Below, in pieces: positions 34,903-45,277 of a DNA stretch of 64,000 nucleotides. The DNA lies in contig NZ_SMFQ01000003.1 in assembly GCF_004339015.1 (NCBI RefSeq), positions 496,001 through 560,000 of the forward strand, written 5' to 3'. The notes below the pieces were generated by a model that was given only the letters and a program-made list of their open reading frames with translations, had not been told where the DNA came from and did not search any database. The DNA is from Cocleimonas flava (lineage in GTDB: Bacteria > Pseudomonadota > Gammaproteobacteria > Thiotrichales > Thiotrichaceae). How positions within the stretch are numbered: the first letter of the stretch is position 1; each line of letters opens with the position of its first letter. Position numbers and translations under genes: made by a program.

Positions 34903-37584
34903 ATGAATTACCTATCAAAGAAACTGAAACCTAAAAAACTTCAGAGAGCAGGAATAATCGGGCTATTATTTATTCTACAATGCACTATTTTTACGCATTA
35001 TAGTTACGCTGGTCCCAATACACGTTCACCTTTAGGGGTGAATAGTAATGAGGTCATGGATGATGACGCCAGTATTCCGTTTATAGACGTCTTTAAAACA
35101 TCCATTCCCTTTGAAGAAGCACGCCCCTGGCTCACAAAAGGAAAAGTAGAATACGACGAACATGGCTGGCCAAAAAATCTAAATGGCGGTAAGGCAGGCA
35201 CTCGCTTCTTATATAAACTACCTAAAGAAACCGTACCAGAAGGAAATTATACCGTCCTATATGATGGAGAAGGCATTCTTAGTTACAGTGACGATGCCAA
35301 ACTCGTTAGCCGTGAACCCGGAAAAGACATTATTTCTATTCATGCGGGTAAAGACAAAGAATTCCGCGTTAAGTTAATCATCGAAAATAGTAACGCAAAA
35401 AACTATCTACGAAATATTCGTGTACTTATGCCGGGCGGCGTATGTTCGAACAATCCATTCAAACACGTGAAAGATAAACGCTACTGTAAAGGCTCTCGTT
35501 ACCTTGCATTCGAAAACTATCATGAAAGCTTAATCTTTAACCCTGCATACCTTGATTATATGAAGGACTTTAAAGTTGTGCGCTTTATGAATATGTCTGG
35601 TATTACACGTAATCCAATTAGCTCATGGGATGAACGTCCTAAGTTAAAAGATGCGACCTGGGCTGGTAAACAAGGTGTGCGTGGTGCTCCTTTAGAAATC
35701 ATGGTGGCACTGGCAAATCGACTTAATGCAGATCCATGGTTTACACTGCCACACAAGGCCGATAATAATTTCGTTAGACAATATGCGAAATACGTAAAAG
35801 ATAACTTAAAACCAGGCCTCAAAGCCTATGTTGAATATACCAACGAAGCCTGGAACTCTATTTTCACCCAAGCACATTACGTAAAAGATATGGGTGAACG
35901 CATGCAACTTGATGAAGATAGAGATAAAGCGGGTTATAAATACTTCTCGTTACGCTCAGTACAGATTTTCGATATGTGGGAACAAACCTTCGGTGGAACA
36001 GATCGTATTGTTCGCGTTATGGGTAGCTGGACTGGTTGGACTCGACTTTCTGAAATGCTGTTATCTTACAGAAATGCCTATAAAAAGACGGATGCTATAG
36101 CAATAGCGCCCTATTTCTTCCCTAGCTTTAAAAGTGCTCAAAAAGCGCGATCGGTCAGTCAATTATTCAAGTTAATGTATGACCCAAAAGAAAAGTACTC
36201 CATTCCAAAAGTACTAGGATACATTCATAAAAATGCAGAGACAGCCAAGAAATTTGGCGTCGATCTAATCGCCTATGAAGGTGGTCAACATCTTGTGGAC
36301 TGGAAGAGCCGTAATGTAACGTCGCACCCAACCAAATTGATGATTGAAGCCAATAAAGACTGGCGTATGGCAAAGGCATACAGTGTCTTTATGCAGGGCT
36401 GGAGAGATAACGGTGGAAAATTATTCGTCAATTTCTCTGCACCTAGAACTTATCAGTGGTTTGGCAGCTGGGGAACAAAAGAATACATTACACAACCGAT
36501 TAATAAAGCACCTAAGCATCGCGCACTCATGCAATACGCCCGCAAGAACCCTTGTTGGTGGAGAGGTTGTACAAGCCAAACGGTTGCAAGGCTGGATAAA
36601 CCCGCTAATAACCCAGTTGGCGATGTGTATGCACTAGTACCATCCAAGAAAAAGAAAAACGTACCGGGGAAAACACTGGCTAACCCAGCGATGGTAGCAA
36701 AAGCTAAAGCACAAGCGAAACCAGCAGCAAAACCAAAAGTGGTTGCTAAAGCAACTCCGCCTAAAGCAAATACAAATACACCAGCTATTGCCAAAGCTGC
36801 AGTAAAAACAGTTACCACTGCAGCTAAAACAGCCGCATCTGTCAGTAACCCAGCAACAAAAACAACTGCGACCGCTGCGGTGGCTGCCAGTGTAGCAAAA
36901 CCGATTTGGGAGACAGCTACAGCTGCTGCCAAACCAGCGCAAAAAATAGTTACGCCTAAAGCACAAAAGCCAACACCAAAGCTGGCAACAGCAAAACAAG
37001 ATCATGATGCTGTTGTGCATCGTGTAAAGGGACGTGGGCGTTTTTGGAGCAATAAAGCCGCCCTGCACTTAAGAAACATAGTCGATGGACGTATTAATGG
37101 CGGAAGCGATCTCTCCGGCGTATGGCAGACTCATTGGGATAATCAATATCTACATGTTCGTGTAGATGCGCTTGATGATAAATTCATGCGTGATTCACAA
37201 GCACCCTGGGGAGATGATTCCATTGAAATATTCGTCGATGCCGATGGCAGCCGCAATAATAAATTTGATGGAAAAAATGATTTCCACTTTATCTATCGCT
37301 GGAAAGACAGAAACGTAAACCTAAGCAAGAGTTCGCCCAGAAAAAGAACGCTAGGCATCAAGCAAACCATGACTAGAACAGACAAAGGTTACACGCTAGA
37401 AACGTCTATTCCCTGGACAACCTTGGGTGTACGCCCTGTAGCAGGTAGAAACATCGGTATTGATGTACAAATCAATGATGATGACAGTGGCAATGGTCGT
37501 GATGGTAAGCTCGCATGGCACGCTACAAACGATCAGGCATGGAAAAACCCACAAACATTTGGCAAGTTGGTATTAGGCATATAA
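34903..37584 (+). CDS. exported glycosidase-like protein with CBM9-like domain
   Basis: 893 residues. Signal peptide near 16-37; large catalytic-like region (about 40-575) with EYTNEAWN (E311, E315) and YEGGQHLVDW (E459), which look like the acid/base and nucleophile glutamates of a TIM-barrel glycoside hydrolase; a low-complexity Ala/Lys/Pro/Thr linker (about 580-705); and a C-terminal CBM9-like domain (WGDDSIEIFVDADGS, ETSIPWTTLGV). No named family recognised. Followed 52 bp later by a paralogue, so the two probably act on the same polysaccharide. Activity is inferred. Confidence 0.65.
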   Translation: MNYLSKKLKPKKLQRAGIIGLLFILQCTIFTHYSYAGPNTRSPLGVNSNEVMDDDASIPFIDVFKTSIPFEEARPWLTKGKVEYDEHGWPKNLNGGKAGTRFLYKLPKETVPEGNYTVLYDGEGILSYSDDAKLVSREPGKDIISIHAGKDKEFRVKLIIENSNAKNYLRNIRVLMPGGVCSNNPFKHVKDKRYCKGSRYLAFENYHESLIFNPAYLDYMKDFKVVRFMNMSGITRNPISSWDERPKLKDATWAGKQGVRGAPLEIMVALANRLNADPWFTLPHKADNNFVRQYAKYVKDNLKPGLKAYVEYTNEAWNSIFTQAHYVKDMGERMQLDEDRDKAGYKYFSLRSVQIFDMWEQTFGGTDRIVRVMGSWTGWTRLSEMLLSYRNAYKKTDAIAIAPYFFPSFKSAQKARSVSQLFKLMYDPKEKYSIPKVLGYIHKNAETAKKFGVDLIAYEGGQHLVDWKSRNVTSHPTKLMIEANKDWRMAKAYSVFMQGWRDNGGKLFVNFSAPRTYQWFGSWGTKEYITQPINKAPKHRALMQYARKNPCWWRGCTSQTVARLDKPANNPVGDVYALVPSKKKKNVPGKTLANPAMVAKAKAQAKPAAKPKVVAKATPPKANTNTPAIAKAAVKTVTTAAKTAASVSNPATKTTATAAVAASVAKPIWETATAAAKPAQKIVTPKAQKPTPKLATAKQDHDAVVHRVKGRGRFWSNKAALHLRNIVDGRINGGSDLSGVWQTHWDNQYLHVRVDALDDKFMRDSQAPWGDDSIEIFVDADGSRNNKFDGKNDFHFIYRWKDRNVNLSKSSPRKRTLGIKQTMTRTDKGYTLETSIPWTTLGVRPVAGRNIGIDVQINDDDSGNGRDGKLAWHATNDQAWKNPQTFGKLVLGI

Positions 37585-37636
37585 AATGCCTAATACTTAA
37601 AAAGTACCAATCACTTTAACTTCCACTCAAGGCTAA

Positions 37637-40057
37637 ATGCAGAAACTCATCAAGGGCGTATTCCTCCTTGCAATTGTTCTATTAACACTTGCAGCCGGAG
37701 CTTATCTTAATCAGCGCTACCAAAATTATAAGAACTTCAATATGCCCGCCGCAAAACCACCTTCTGCGGAGCAATTAAAATCAGTTCTTAATGCAAAACG
37801 CACTGCAAACGATCTGGATAACAAAACCCAGAAACAACAAGATGTATTTTTGGGAATCAATACAGCAGATGTTAGAGAAGATACTTCCAGCGTTCAGTTT
37901 TTAAATTTATTTAAACCCGCAATCCCTTTTGCAGAAACGGTGCCTTGGGGCAGCAGCAAAGACGTAGAGTATGATAAAAATGGTTACCCGACTGACTTAA
38001 AAGGCGGTAAAGCTGGTACTAAATTTTTAAATAGATTACCTGCCGATACTATTGAAGATGGCTTTTATACCGTCTTATATGACGGAGAAGGAGAAATATT
38101 TTACGGCAATGATGCGCGTTTAGTCGTACACCGCCCCGGCAAAGACGTCATAGAAATCAAAGCTGGCGCTGATAAAACACTCAATGCATCGCTATTCATT
38201 AAAAAAACAACCAAAGACAACTATATTAAAAAAATACGCATTCTACCCGAAGGTGGCATTTGTGATGGCTATCCACATATAAAAGTAAAAATAGAGTCTG
38301 ATTGCAAAAAAGGCGAATTCCTCTCTTTTGAAGAAAATCACGATAAAATATTATTTAACCCTGATTACTTAAACTTCATGAAAGACTTTCAAGTAGTCCG
38401 CTTCATGAATATGTCAGGAATGACACGTAATCCCGTTGAAAAATGGAGTACCAGAAACACATTAGAAAAGGCTACATGGGGTGGTCGTGCTGGACTTTAT
38501 TCTCGCGGTGCGCCTGTTGAAATCATGGTTGCTTTAGCCAATCAAATCAATGCTCATCCCTGGTTTTCAATGCCTTATAAAGCTGATGATGACTACGTTC
38601 GTAAGTTTGGCGAATATGTAAAAGCCAACCTAAATCCAAATTTAAAAGCTTATATCGAATATAGCAATGAAGTATGGAACCCAATCTTCATCCATCACGA
38701 TTATGCTATTGAGAAAGGACTTGAAGAAAAACTGGATACCAGCAAATCACCCGCCGGTTACAAATGGTACTCCAAGAGAAGCGTTGAAGTATTTAAAATA
38801 TGGGAAGATGCTTTTGGTGGTTCACAACAATTGGTACGTGTTTTAGGAAGCTGGGCAAGTAATCAAAACATGTCGAGCCAGATTCTTGCTTATAAAGACG
38901 CCTATAAACACACTGACGCGATTGCAATCGGCCCTTATGTCTCTGCTCACCCAAAAGTATTGCGCAAAGCCAATAACGTGGATGACGTATTTAAAGCAAT
39001 GATGAACAAAACCTCTAAATGGGGTATGAAAACCATTGTTTCCTATATACAGAAACAACAAAAAGTAGCCTCTTCTTTTGGCGTGGATTTGATCGCTTAT
39101 GAGGGCGGACAGCACCTGGTTGATTGGGACACACGCAAAGTAGATCAGCACCCTAACCCATTACTTTATGCCGCCAATCGCGACCCACGTATGGGCATTG
39201 TTTACGATGAATTAATGAGAGAATGGAAGCAGGCAGGAGGAAAGCTATTTGTTGCCTTTAGTGCGCCTAGAATATACAGCTGGTATGGTAGCTGGGGAGT
39301 GAAAGAACACATCAGACAAGCACGTGCTGATGCCCCTAAGTATGATTCTTTATTACGTTATCTGGATAGCAACCTTCATCCAGAAGAAAACCAAAATACC
39401 ACTATTCAAAATGTGATTGACGCAGAACAAACCGAACTGCCTGTTCCGTATGCAAAAAAGCCAGAGTTAATCTGGAATATGCAACAGAGTATGACCATTC
39501 CATCAAAATTATCAGGTGTATCTGCCAGCAACCTGAGCGCTAAATGGCAATCAAACTGGGATACAAAACACTTGTATTTTAGCTTCTCAGTCACTGACAA
39601 TGATATTCAAAAAGGCGACGAAATAATATTAACGCTTGATAACAATGTTGCTAATGAAGAGGTTCAGGCTCCTTCCAAACAGTCTAAATCAAACAAGAAA
39701 ACTGCCGAAGGTGATAAATCTGACGCCGTTTCAAAGTCAGAGTCAAACTCTGAGTCAGAGCCTGTTCCAGAGGAAGAAAAAGCAAAAACATTTACATTCA
39801 CACCATTTGATTCATTAGGTTCTCAAACGCACCTCATACGAACGGATACTGGCTATCAATTAAATGCGGCAATACCCTGGAGTGAAGTCTTTGGCAAGTC
39901 ATCAAAAAAACATGCAAGCAATGGCACCAAAATAGGCGTTAATATTAAAATAGTCGATGTTGACGAGGATATTAAAGGCAGTAAGTCATTACACTGGGCT
40001 GATACCAGCAAAGCATTGCCAAATTTAGTATTAAAAAACACTCCTGTTTCTCAATAG
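37637..40057 (+). CDS. second glycosidase-like protein with CBM9-like domain
   Basis: 806 residues, a paralogue of the preceding protein: same core with EYSNEVWN (E341, E345) and YEGGQHLVDW (E489). It differs by an uncleaved-looking N-terminal membrane anchor (GVFLLAIVLLTLAAGAYL), by lacking the Ala/Lys linker, and by an acidic Ser/Glu insert (SESNSESEPVPEEE) inside the C-terminal CBM9-like domain, which has diverged. Probably membrane-held with the first protein free or periplasmic. Substrate unknown. Confidence 0.65.
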   Translation: MQKLIKGVFLLAIVLLTLAAGAYLNQRYQNYKNFNMPAAKPPSAEQLKSVLNAKRTANDLDNKTQKQQDVFLGINTADVREDTSSVQFLNLFKPAIPFAETVPWGSSKDVEYDKNGYPTDLKGGKAGTKFLNRLPADTIEDGFYTVLYDGEGEIFYGNDARLVVHRPGKDVIEIKAGADKTLNASLFIKKTTKDNYIKKIRILPEGGICDGYPHIKVKIESDCKKGEFLSFEENHDKILFNPDYLNFMKDFQVVRFMNMSGMTRNPVEKWSTRNTLEKATWGGRAGLYSRGAPVEIMVALANQINAHPWFSMPYKADDDYVRKFGEYVKANLNPNLKAYIEYSNEVWNPIFIHHDYAIEKGLEEKLDTSKSPAGYKWYSKRSVEVFKIWEDAFGGSQQLVRVLGSWASNQNMSSQILAYKDAYKHTDAIAIGPYVSAHPKVLRKANNVDDVFKAMMNKTSKWGMKTIVSYIQKQQKVASSFGVDLIAYEGGQHLVDWDTRKVDQHPNPLLYAANRDPRMGIVYDELMREWKQAGGKLFVAFSAPRIYSWYGSWGVKEHIRQARADAPKYDSLLRYLDSNLHPEENQNTTIQNVIDAEQTELPVPYAKKPELIWNMQQSMTIPSKLSGVSASNLSAKWQSNWDTKHLYFSFSVTDNDIQKGDEIILTLDNNVANEEVQAPSKQSKSNKKTAEGDKSDAVSKSESNSESEPVPEEEKAKTFTFTPFDSLGSQTHLIRTDTGYQLNAAIPWSEVFGKSSKKHASNGTKIGVNIKIVDVDEDIKGSKSLHWADTSKALPNLVLKNTPVSQ

Positions 40058-40270
40058 AATATATTTAAGTTTTTTAATTGTGCATTTTTACACAGAATAT
40101 AAGCCACATTTTAGTATCAATATTACTCATATTAAATCTTGCAAATATAAGATAATTTGATAGGTATCTCCCTTTCAAGTCGTTTCTCTATATGAAAACA
40201 ATCAAAATGCTCGATATTATCCGTCATCCATATAAACAGTACTTATCAAGCTGCTAAAGTTTTACTTGTC

Positions 40271-40291
40271 ACTATTCATGAGATGAATAGT
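40271..40291. promoter_or_regulatory. perfect inverted repeat before aceA
   Basis: ACTATTCAT-GAG-ATGAATAGT, nine-base arms. Lies in the 406-bp gap between the second glycosidase-like gene and aceA; operator or hairpin. Confidence 0.5.
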
Positions 40292-40348
40292 AAAAATTTA
40301 AATAAGTTACTTGTTTAATAATGCAGTTCTAATACTCTTACCCACCAC

Positions 40349-40364
40349 GTTGCTGCACAGCAAC
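40349..40364. promoter_or_regulatory. second inverted repeat before aceA
   Basis: GTTGCTG-CA-CAGCAAC, seven-base arms, 100 bp before the aceA start, at a position suited to an operator. The rest of this gap shows no gene. Confidence 0.5.
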
Positions 40365-40463
40365 ATATAGCGGAAAGTCATTACTTACGCCTTCCCGGGC
40401 CAATATGACTTAATTTATTTTTTTTAACTCTGTATAAACATACAGTTAAAAGGAGGAGAACAC

Positions 40464-42062
40464 ATGTCACAGTATCAAGATGATATACAGGCTGCATCAG
40501 CACTAAAAGAAACCAACGGATCTTCATGGGATGCCATAAATCCAGAATCAGTAGCGCGTATGCGTGCTCAAAACAGATTCAAGAATGGTCTAGACATCGC
40601 TCAATACACAGCAGATATTATGCGCGCTGATATGGAAGCGTACGACAAAGATTCATCTTTATACACTCAGTCATTGGGTTGTTGGCATGGATTTATTGGT
40701 CAGCAAAAAATGATTTCTATTAAGAAGCATTTTGAAGGCAAAACTGACCGTCGTTACCTATACCTTTCTGGTTGGATGGTAGCTGCACTACGTTCTGAGT
40801 TTGGTCCATTACCTGATCAGTCAATGCACGAAAAAACGTCTGTTGCCGCTTTAATCAAAGAATTATATACATTCCTACGTCAAGCAGACGCTCGTGAATT
40901 AGGTGGCCTTTTCCGTGAACTAGACGCTGCACGTGATGCAGACGACATGGCAAAAGCTTCTGAAATACAAGACCAGATTGATAACCACGTAACACACGTA
41001 GTGCCAATAATTGCAGATATCGATGCTGGTTTCGGTAACGCTGAAGCAACTTACCTAATGGCTAAGCAGATGATCGAAGCAGGTGCATGTTGTATCCAGA
41101 TCGAAAATCAGGTTTCTGATGAGAAGCAATGTGGTCACCAGGACGGTAAAGTAACTGTTCCACACGAAGACTTCCTAGCGAAGATCCGTGCTGTACGTTA
41201 CGCATTCCTTGAGCTTGGTATCGACAACGGTGTTATCGTTGCACGTACTGACTCACTAGGTGCTGGCCTAACTAAGCAAATCGCTGTATCTAACGAGCCA
41301 GGCGATCTAGGCGACCAATACAATGCATTCCTTGATTGTGAAGAAATATCTCCAGAAGATATGAAAAACGGCGATGTTGTAATCAACCAGGGTGGCAAGC
41401 TTGTACGTCCTAAGCGTTTACCATCTAACCTATTCCAGTTTAAAGCTGGCACAGGTGAAGCACGTTGTGTACTTGACTGTATTACTTCATTAAACAACGG
41501 CGCAGACATGATCTGGATCGAAACTGAGAAGCCACACGTTGCTCAAATCGGCGGCATGGTTAATGCAGTACGTGAAGTTATCCCGAATGCGAAGCTTGTT
41601 TACAACAACAGCCCATCATTCAACTGGACATTAAACTTCCGTCAGCAAGTATTCGATGCGATGGCTGAAGCTGGACAAGATGTATCTGCATACAACCGCG
41701 ACGAACTAATGGATGTTAAATACGATGGAACTGAGTTAGCAAATACTGCTGATGAAAAGATCCGCACATTCCAGGCTGACGGCGCACGTGAAGCAGGTAT
41801 CTTCCATCACCTAATCACACTACCGACTTACCACACTGCAGCATTGTCTACTGACAATCTTGCGAAAGAGTACTTCGGCGAGCAAGGTATGCTTGGATAC
41901 GTACTAGGTGTTCAGCGTAAAGAAATCCGTGAAGGTATCGCATGTGTTAAGCATCAGAACATGTCTGGTTCAGATATGGGTGATGATCACAAAGAATACT
42001 TCTCTGGCGATGCAGCACTGAAAGCTGCTGGTGAAGATAACACCATGAACCAGTTCTCATAA
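40464..42062 (+). CDS. aceA: isocitrate lyase
   Basis: 532 residues, the longer isocitrate lyase type known from Pseudomonas. Catalytic cysteine about C223 in EKQCGHQDGK, metal-binding ADIDAGFGNA. It splits isocitrate to succinate and glyoxylate, allowing growth on acetyl-CoA, which fits the acetyl-CoA from the Xsc-Pta route. Strong ribosome site (AAAGGAGG) and codon use like xsc suggest high expression. Two palindromes lie upstream; a strong terminator follows. Malate synthase is not in the window. Confidence 0.93.
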   Translation: MSQYQDDIQAASALKETNGSSWDAINPESVARMRAQNRFKNGLDIAQYTADIMRADMEAYDKDSSLYTQSLGCWHGFIGQQKMISIKKHFEGKTDRRYLYLSGWMVAALRSEFGPLPDQSMHEKTSVAALIKELYTFLRQADARELGGLFRELDAARDADDMAKASEIQDQIDNHVTHVVPIIADIDAGFGNAEATYLMAKQMIEAGACCIQIENQVSDEKQCGHQDGKVTVPHEDFLAKIRAVRYAFLELGIDNGVIVARTDSLGAGLTKQIAVSNEPGDLGDQYNAFLDCEEISPEDMKNGDVVINQGGKLVRPKRLPSNLFQFKAGTGEARCVLDCITSLNNGADMIWIETEKPHVAQIGGMVNAVREVIPNAKLVYNNSPSFNWTLNFRQQVFDAMAEAGQDVSAYNRDELMDVKYDGTELANTADEKIRTFQADGAREAGIFHHLITLPTYHTAALSTDNLAKEYFGEQGMLGYVLGVQRKEIREGIACVKHQNMSGSDMGDDHKEYFSGDAALKAAGEDNTMNQFS

Positions 42063-42105
42063 TTGAGAATTGCTAATTATCTATTTATAGATGATTAAAT
42101 TGTTT

Positions 42106-42141
42106 AACAACACGGCACACCATTTGGTGTGCCGTGTTGTT
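42106..42141 (+). terminator. terminator of aceA
   Basis: AACAACACGGCACACCA pairs perfectly with TGGTGTGCCGTGTTGTT, a 17-bp stem with a two-base loop; only a short T-stretch follows. Confidence 0.88.
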
Positions 42142-42216
42142 TCCGGGATTTAACTATTGAAAGTAATAGATTGTAAACCTTACAATCGAACCATTAATTA
42201 AAAAGGAGTAATACCC

Positions 42217-42723
42217 ATGCCATTTTTGACCGCTGATTTATGTGATGAGTTTTGTGGAGATAATTGTGATGACGTTCAAGTTGTAGGCTCTTGCTTAAAC
42301 AACTATGGCGGACGTCCACGTATCCATGGTGAAGTTGTTACTTTGAAACTGTTTGAAGATAACCAGCTCGTTCGTGATCAGGTTAATTCAAGCGGAGTAG
42401 ATGCAAATGGTAACGGCAAAGTATTAGTGATCGATGCAGGCGCATCGATGCGACGTGCAGTATTAGGCGACATGCTCGCAGCTAAAGCAGCTGAAAATGG
42501 CTGGAACGGTGTAATTATTAATGGTTGTGTCCGTGATTCAGTTGAAATGTCGACGATGGAATTAGGCGTTAAAGCACTAGGAACTCATCCTTTAAAAACC
42601 GTTAAAAATGGCGTTGGACAAACCAATGTTAAAGTGAGTTTTTTAGGACTACACATCAATGCGGGTGATTTTATCTACGCCGATGAAGATGGCATCATTG
42701 TTTCACCAAAAGCATTAGTTTAG
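42217..42723 (+). CDS. rraA: ribonuclease E activity regulator RraA
   Basis: 168 residues with the RraA pattern: TADLCDEFCGD, VLVIDAGASMRRAVLGDMLA, NGWNGVIINGCVRDSVEM. RraA binds RNase E and slows mRNA decay. The same fold includes HMG-aldolases that keep the GDxxA...NGWxGxxxxxCVRD region, so an aldolase cannot be fully excluded, but length and N-terminus fit RraA. Good ribosome site (AAAGGAG). Closed by E12. Confidence 0.85.
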   Translation: MPFLTADLCDEFCGDNCDDVQVVGSCLNNYGGRPRIHGEVVTLKLFEDNQLVRDQVNSSGVDANGNGKVLVIDAGASMRRAVLGDMLAAKAAENGWNGVIINGCVRDSVEMSTMELGVKALGTHPLKTVKNGVGQTNVKVSFLGLHINAGDFIYADEDGIIVSPKALV

Positions 42724-42779
42724 ATAGCTTTGTAAATAAGCTGGCAAGATTAATATTTTGACAATTAATTCGTAAAAAA

Positions 42780-42830
42780 GGGTGTCATTTAATAATTATA
42801 ATGACACCCCCCTACTTTGAGGCCTTTTTT
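42780..42830 (+). terminator. terminator of rraA, C-rich element E12
   Basis: GGGTGTCATT (42780-42789) pairs with AATGACACCC (42800-42809); the second arm runs into the core CACCCCCCTACTTTGAGGCC and six T's. Here the conserved run forms part of the stem. Confidence 0.75.
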
Positions 42831-42872
42831 CTGTAGCTTTATTTCTGTGGCTTTATTTCTGTGACCTTTTTT
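42831..42872. repeat. 14-bp tandem repeat, three copies
   Basis: CTGTAGCTTTATTT, CTGTGGCTTTATTT and CTGTGACCTTTTTT follow one another directly after the E12 T-tract, close to the end of the convergent TRAP gene. Confidence 0.88.
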
Positions 42873-42901
42873 ACAGTCGCCTTTTACAAAAGAAGCGGGT
42901 A

Positions 42902-45085
42902 TTAAGTAACAACCTTTTCAAAAGTCGCTTGCCTGGCATTACGTTTACTCAGCATCACAGTCAGAACGACAAATATCGCACCAGCAATATTCGCTGCCCA
43001 ATTTAATGGCCAGAACGCACCAATAATACCAATCACCAACAAAGGCACATGCCATAATTGAAGCGGCCCTTCGGCGTAATACTGCATCAAGGCATTCAAC
43101 GCATATATTCCGAACAGCGCGAAGAAACCTAATTGCAACACCTCTTGCAGATTCCCACTAATCAACGGCGTATAGGCAAACATCAACGGAACGATGTACA
43201 GACCTTTGGCAATTTTCCACGCTTGAAACCCTGTAGCCATGGGCGGTGATTTAGCTATTCCTGCTGCAGTAAATGCGGCCAAACACACAGGCGGTGTCAC
43301 ATTACTGTCTTGACTTAACCAAAAGATAATCAAATGGGCAATCAACAAATAAGTGGTCAATTGCTCTGTATCGATTAATGCTGGTCGAAGCGTCACAGCA
43401 ATTTCGAAAGGAATCGATGACATCAAAGCCTGAGCATTTTCTAAGCTCATCCCTTCGGTTATTTTGGCGACATGCGGACTATCCACCAGCAAGAATAACG
43501 CGCTATGTGCAGGATTCGTTATCCCCTCCACTAACTGCGCCACAATCAATTTGTCCGCCATAATACCCGCCAGCGCAGGCGCACATAAAATCGCCAGAAT
43601 GATATAAGCGGCAGTAACAGGCAAGCCCATTCCCAAAAACAGTGACGCTAAGCCAATCAGTACAATCGCTAAAACCACAGAACCTTGTGACCATTGAGCA
43701 ATCATCAATGAGAAACCATTGCCTATCCCACTGGTGACTATTGCATTATTCATAATGCCGATAGCGACAAGCAACACACCTGTTAAAATCGATGCACGAA
43801 TACCCATCATGAATGCTTCCGCAACTCTTTTTGGATTCATCACCTGCGGCTTGAAATCATCTCGATTAAGTACTTTTGCAGCAAGAAAATTTAACCAGGA
43901 TACGATCACCAATGACGCAATTGCCCATGATGCGGCGTAACTTGGCGTAACACCACTCATCAATAACCAGATCATGACGCCTAATGGAATGACAAACGTA
44001 GAACCACCTGAAATGATCTTTCCCTTATCGATGCTTAAATCCTGATCACTACCCACATCGTATTTCATGGCTTCGATACGAACGATAAAAGCAACCGACA
44101 AAAAATACAGTATCGCAGGGACTACAGAAACAGCCACAATGGTCGAATATGGAATTGACGTATAACTTGCCATTACAAATGCACCTGCACCCATAATTGG
44201 CGGCATCAACTGCCCTCCTGTTGAAGCGGCAGCCTCAACACCACCGGCAAAGCGTCCGCGAAATCCATTTGATTTCATTAGTGGGATAGTAATAACTCCG
44301 GTAGAGGCCGTATTAGCAATTGCCGAACCACTGATCGTACCGGTGAGCGCAGAAGATAAAACTGCGACAAAAGCAGCGCCACCTTTAATTCGACCGGCGA
44401 CCATTTTCGACATTTCAATAACAAAATCACTAGCGCCTGATACCACCAGAAATCCACCAAAAATCATGAATAACGTGATATTAGTTGATGAGATGCTCGC
44501 CAGTATTCCAAACATACCCTCATCGTTATAGAGCGTACGAAACATAACATCATTCAAAGGCAAACTGGCTGTTCTGAAGACACCTGGCAGGTGTTCACCT
44601 AAAGCCAGAATATACGCCAGCGATGTAATAATCAGAATCGGAATGACCCAACCAGATACACGTCTGGATAAATCCACCGCGGCAAACAGCAAAACACCAC
44701 CGGCAAACCAGTCAACAGCATTGAATTGCCATGACTGCCCCGTAACAGCTAAGGTGTCTTCATAAATTCTGGATTCAGAACCAGCTACCCATAAAGCAGC
44801 AAATGCCACCAGTAAGCCGTAACACACATCAAGATGAATTGCCCAACGCTTGCCAGAGTGAGTACCAAATGCGCTATAAACCGTAGCTGCGAGAAACGCA
44901 AAACCAGCAAAATGAATCGCGTTTTGCCATAAGCCAGGCTCATTAAGCACCAGATTAGTCAATATATGCCAAACACCGAAAACGACTGAAAACGCCGCAA
45001 TAATCCATTGCAGAGAAGATTTCTTTTCAGCATTCAATAAGAGCCATGAATCACGAAGATGAGACTCACTAGTTTGTTCAGACAT
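42902..45085 (-). CDS. fused TRAP permease, TAXI type
   Basis: About 727 residues containing the small and large TRAP membrane parts in one chain (4TM/12TM type), with AVLSSALTGTISGSAIANTA and EAAASTGGQLMPPIMGAGAF as landmarks. The frame opens at 45166, but the ATG at 45085 has a GG-containing site and begins the conserved protein. The TAXI binding-protein gene lies upstream with a terminator (E13) between, and a two-component pair is divergent from it. Substrate unknown; C4-type acids or glutamate are typical for the family. Confidence 0.82.
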   Translation of the reverse strand: MSEQTSESHLRDSWLLLNAEKKSSLQWIIAAFSVVFGVWHILTNLVLNEPGLWQNAIHFAGFAFLAATVYSAFGTHSGKRWAIHLDVCYGLLVAFAALWVAGSESRIYEDTLAVTGQSWQFNAVDWFAGGVLLFAAVDLSRRVSGWVIPILIITSLAYILALGEHLPGVFRTASLPLNDVMFRTLYNDEGMFGILASISSTNITLFMIFGGFLVVSGASDFVIEMSKMVAGRIKGGAAFVAVLSSALTGTISGSAIANTASTGVITIPLMKSNGFRGRFAGGVEAAASTGGQLMPPIMGAGAFVMASYTSIPYSTIVAVSVVPAILYFLSVAFIVRIEAMKYDVGSDQDLSIDKGKIISGGSTFVIPLGVMIWLLMSGVTPSYAASWAIASLVIVSWLNFLAAKVLNRDDFKPQVMNPKRVAEAFMMGIRASILTGVLLVAIGIMNNAIVTSGIGNGFSLMIAQWSQGSVVLAIVLIGLASLFLGMGLPVTAAYIILAILCAPALAGIMADKLIVAQLVEGITNPAHSALFLLVDSPHVAKITEGMSLENAQALMSSIPFEIAVTLRPALIDTEQLTTYLLIAHLIIFWLSQDSNVTPPVCLAAFTAAGIAKSPPMATGFQAWKIAKGLYIVPLMFAYTPLISGNLQEVLQLGFFALFGIYALNALMQYYAEGPLQLWHVPLLVIGIIGAFWPLNWAANIAGAIFVVLTVMLSKRNARQATFEKVVT

Positions 45086-45277
45086 TGCGGTACCTCTACC
45101 AATAATGTTTACATTTAGATCAAAACCTAACGTTCTTAACAAAGACCAACTGATCTTAGTTAACATCTTCTACGGGACTGAATCGTGACGTACTTGTGCT
45201 AAGCAGAAAGCTTCATGCACAGAAATACAAATACTTACAACGAAGTAGTCATAGATAGAGAGAAAGGATTTATTTAG

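Noticed and set aside
36453-37068. Two long minus-strand open frames rich in Ala or Cys
   Set aside because: They are antisense to the low-complexity Ala/Lys/Thr linker of the glycosidase-like gene; composition is a mirror of that repeat.
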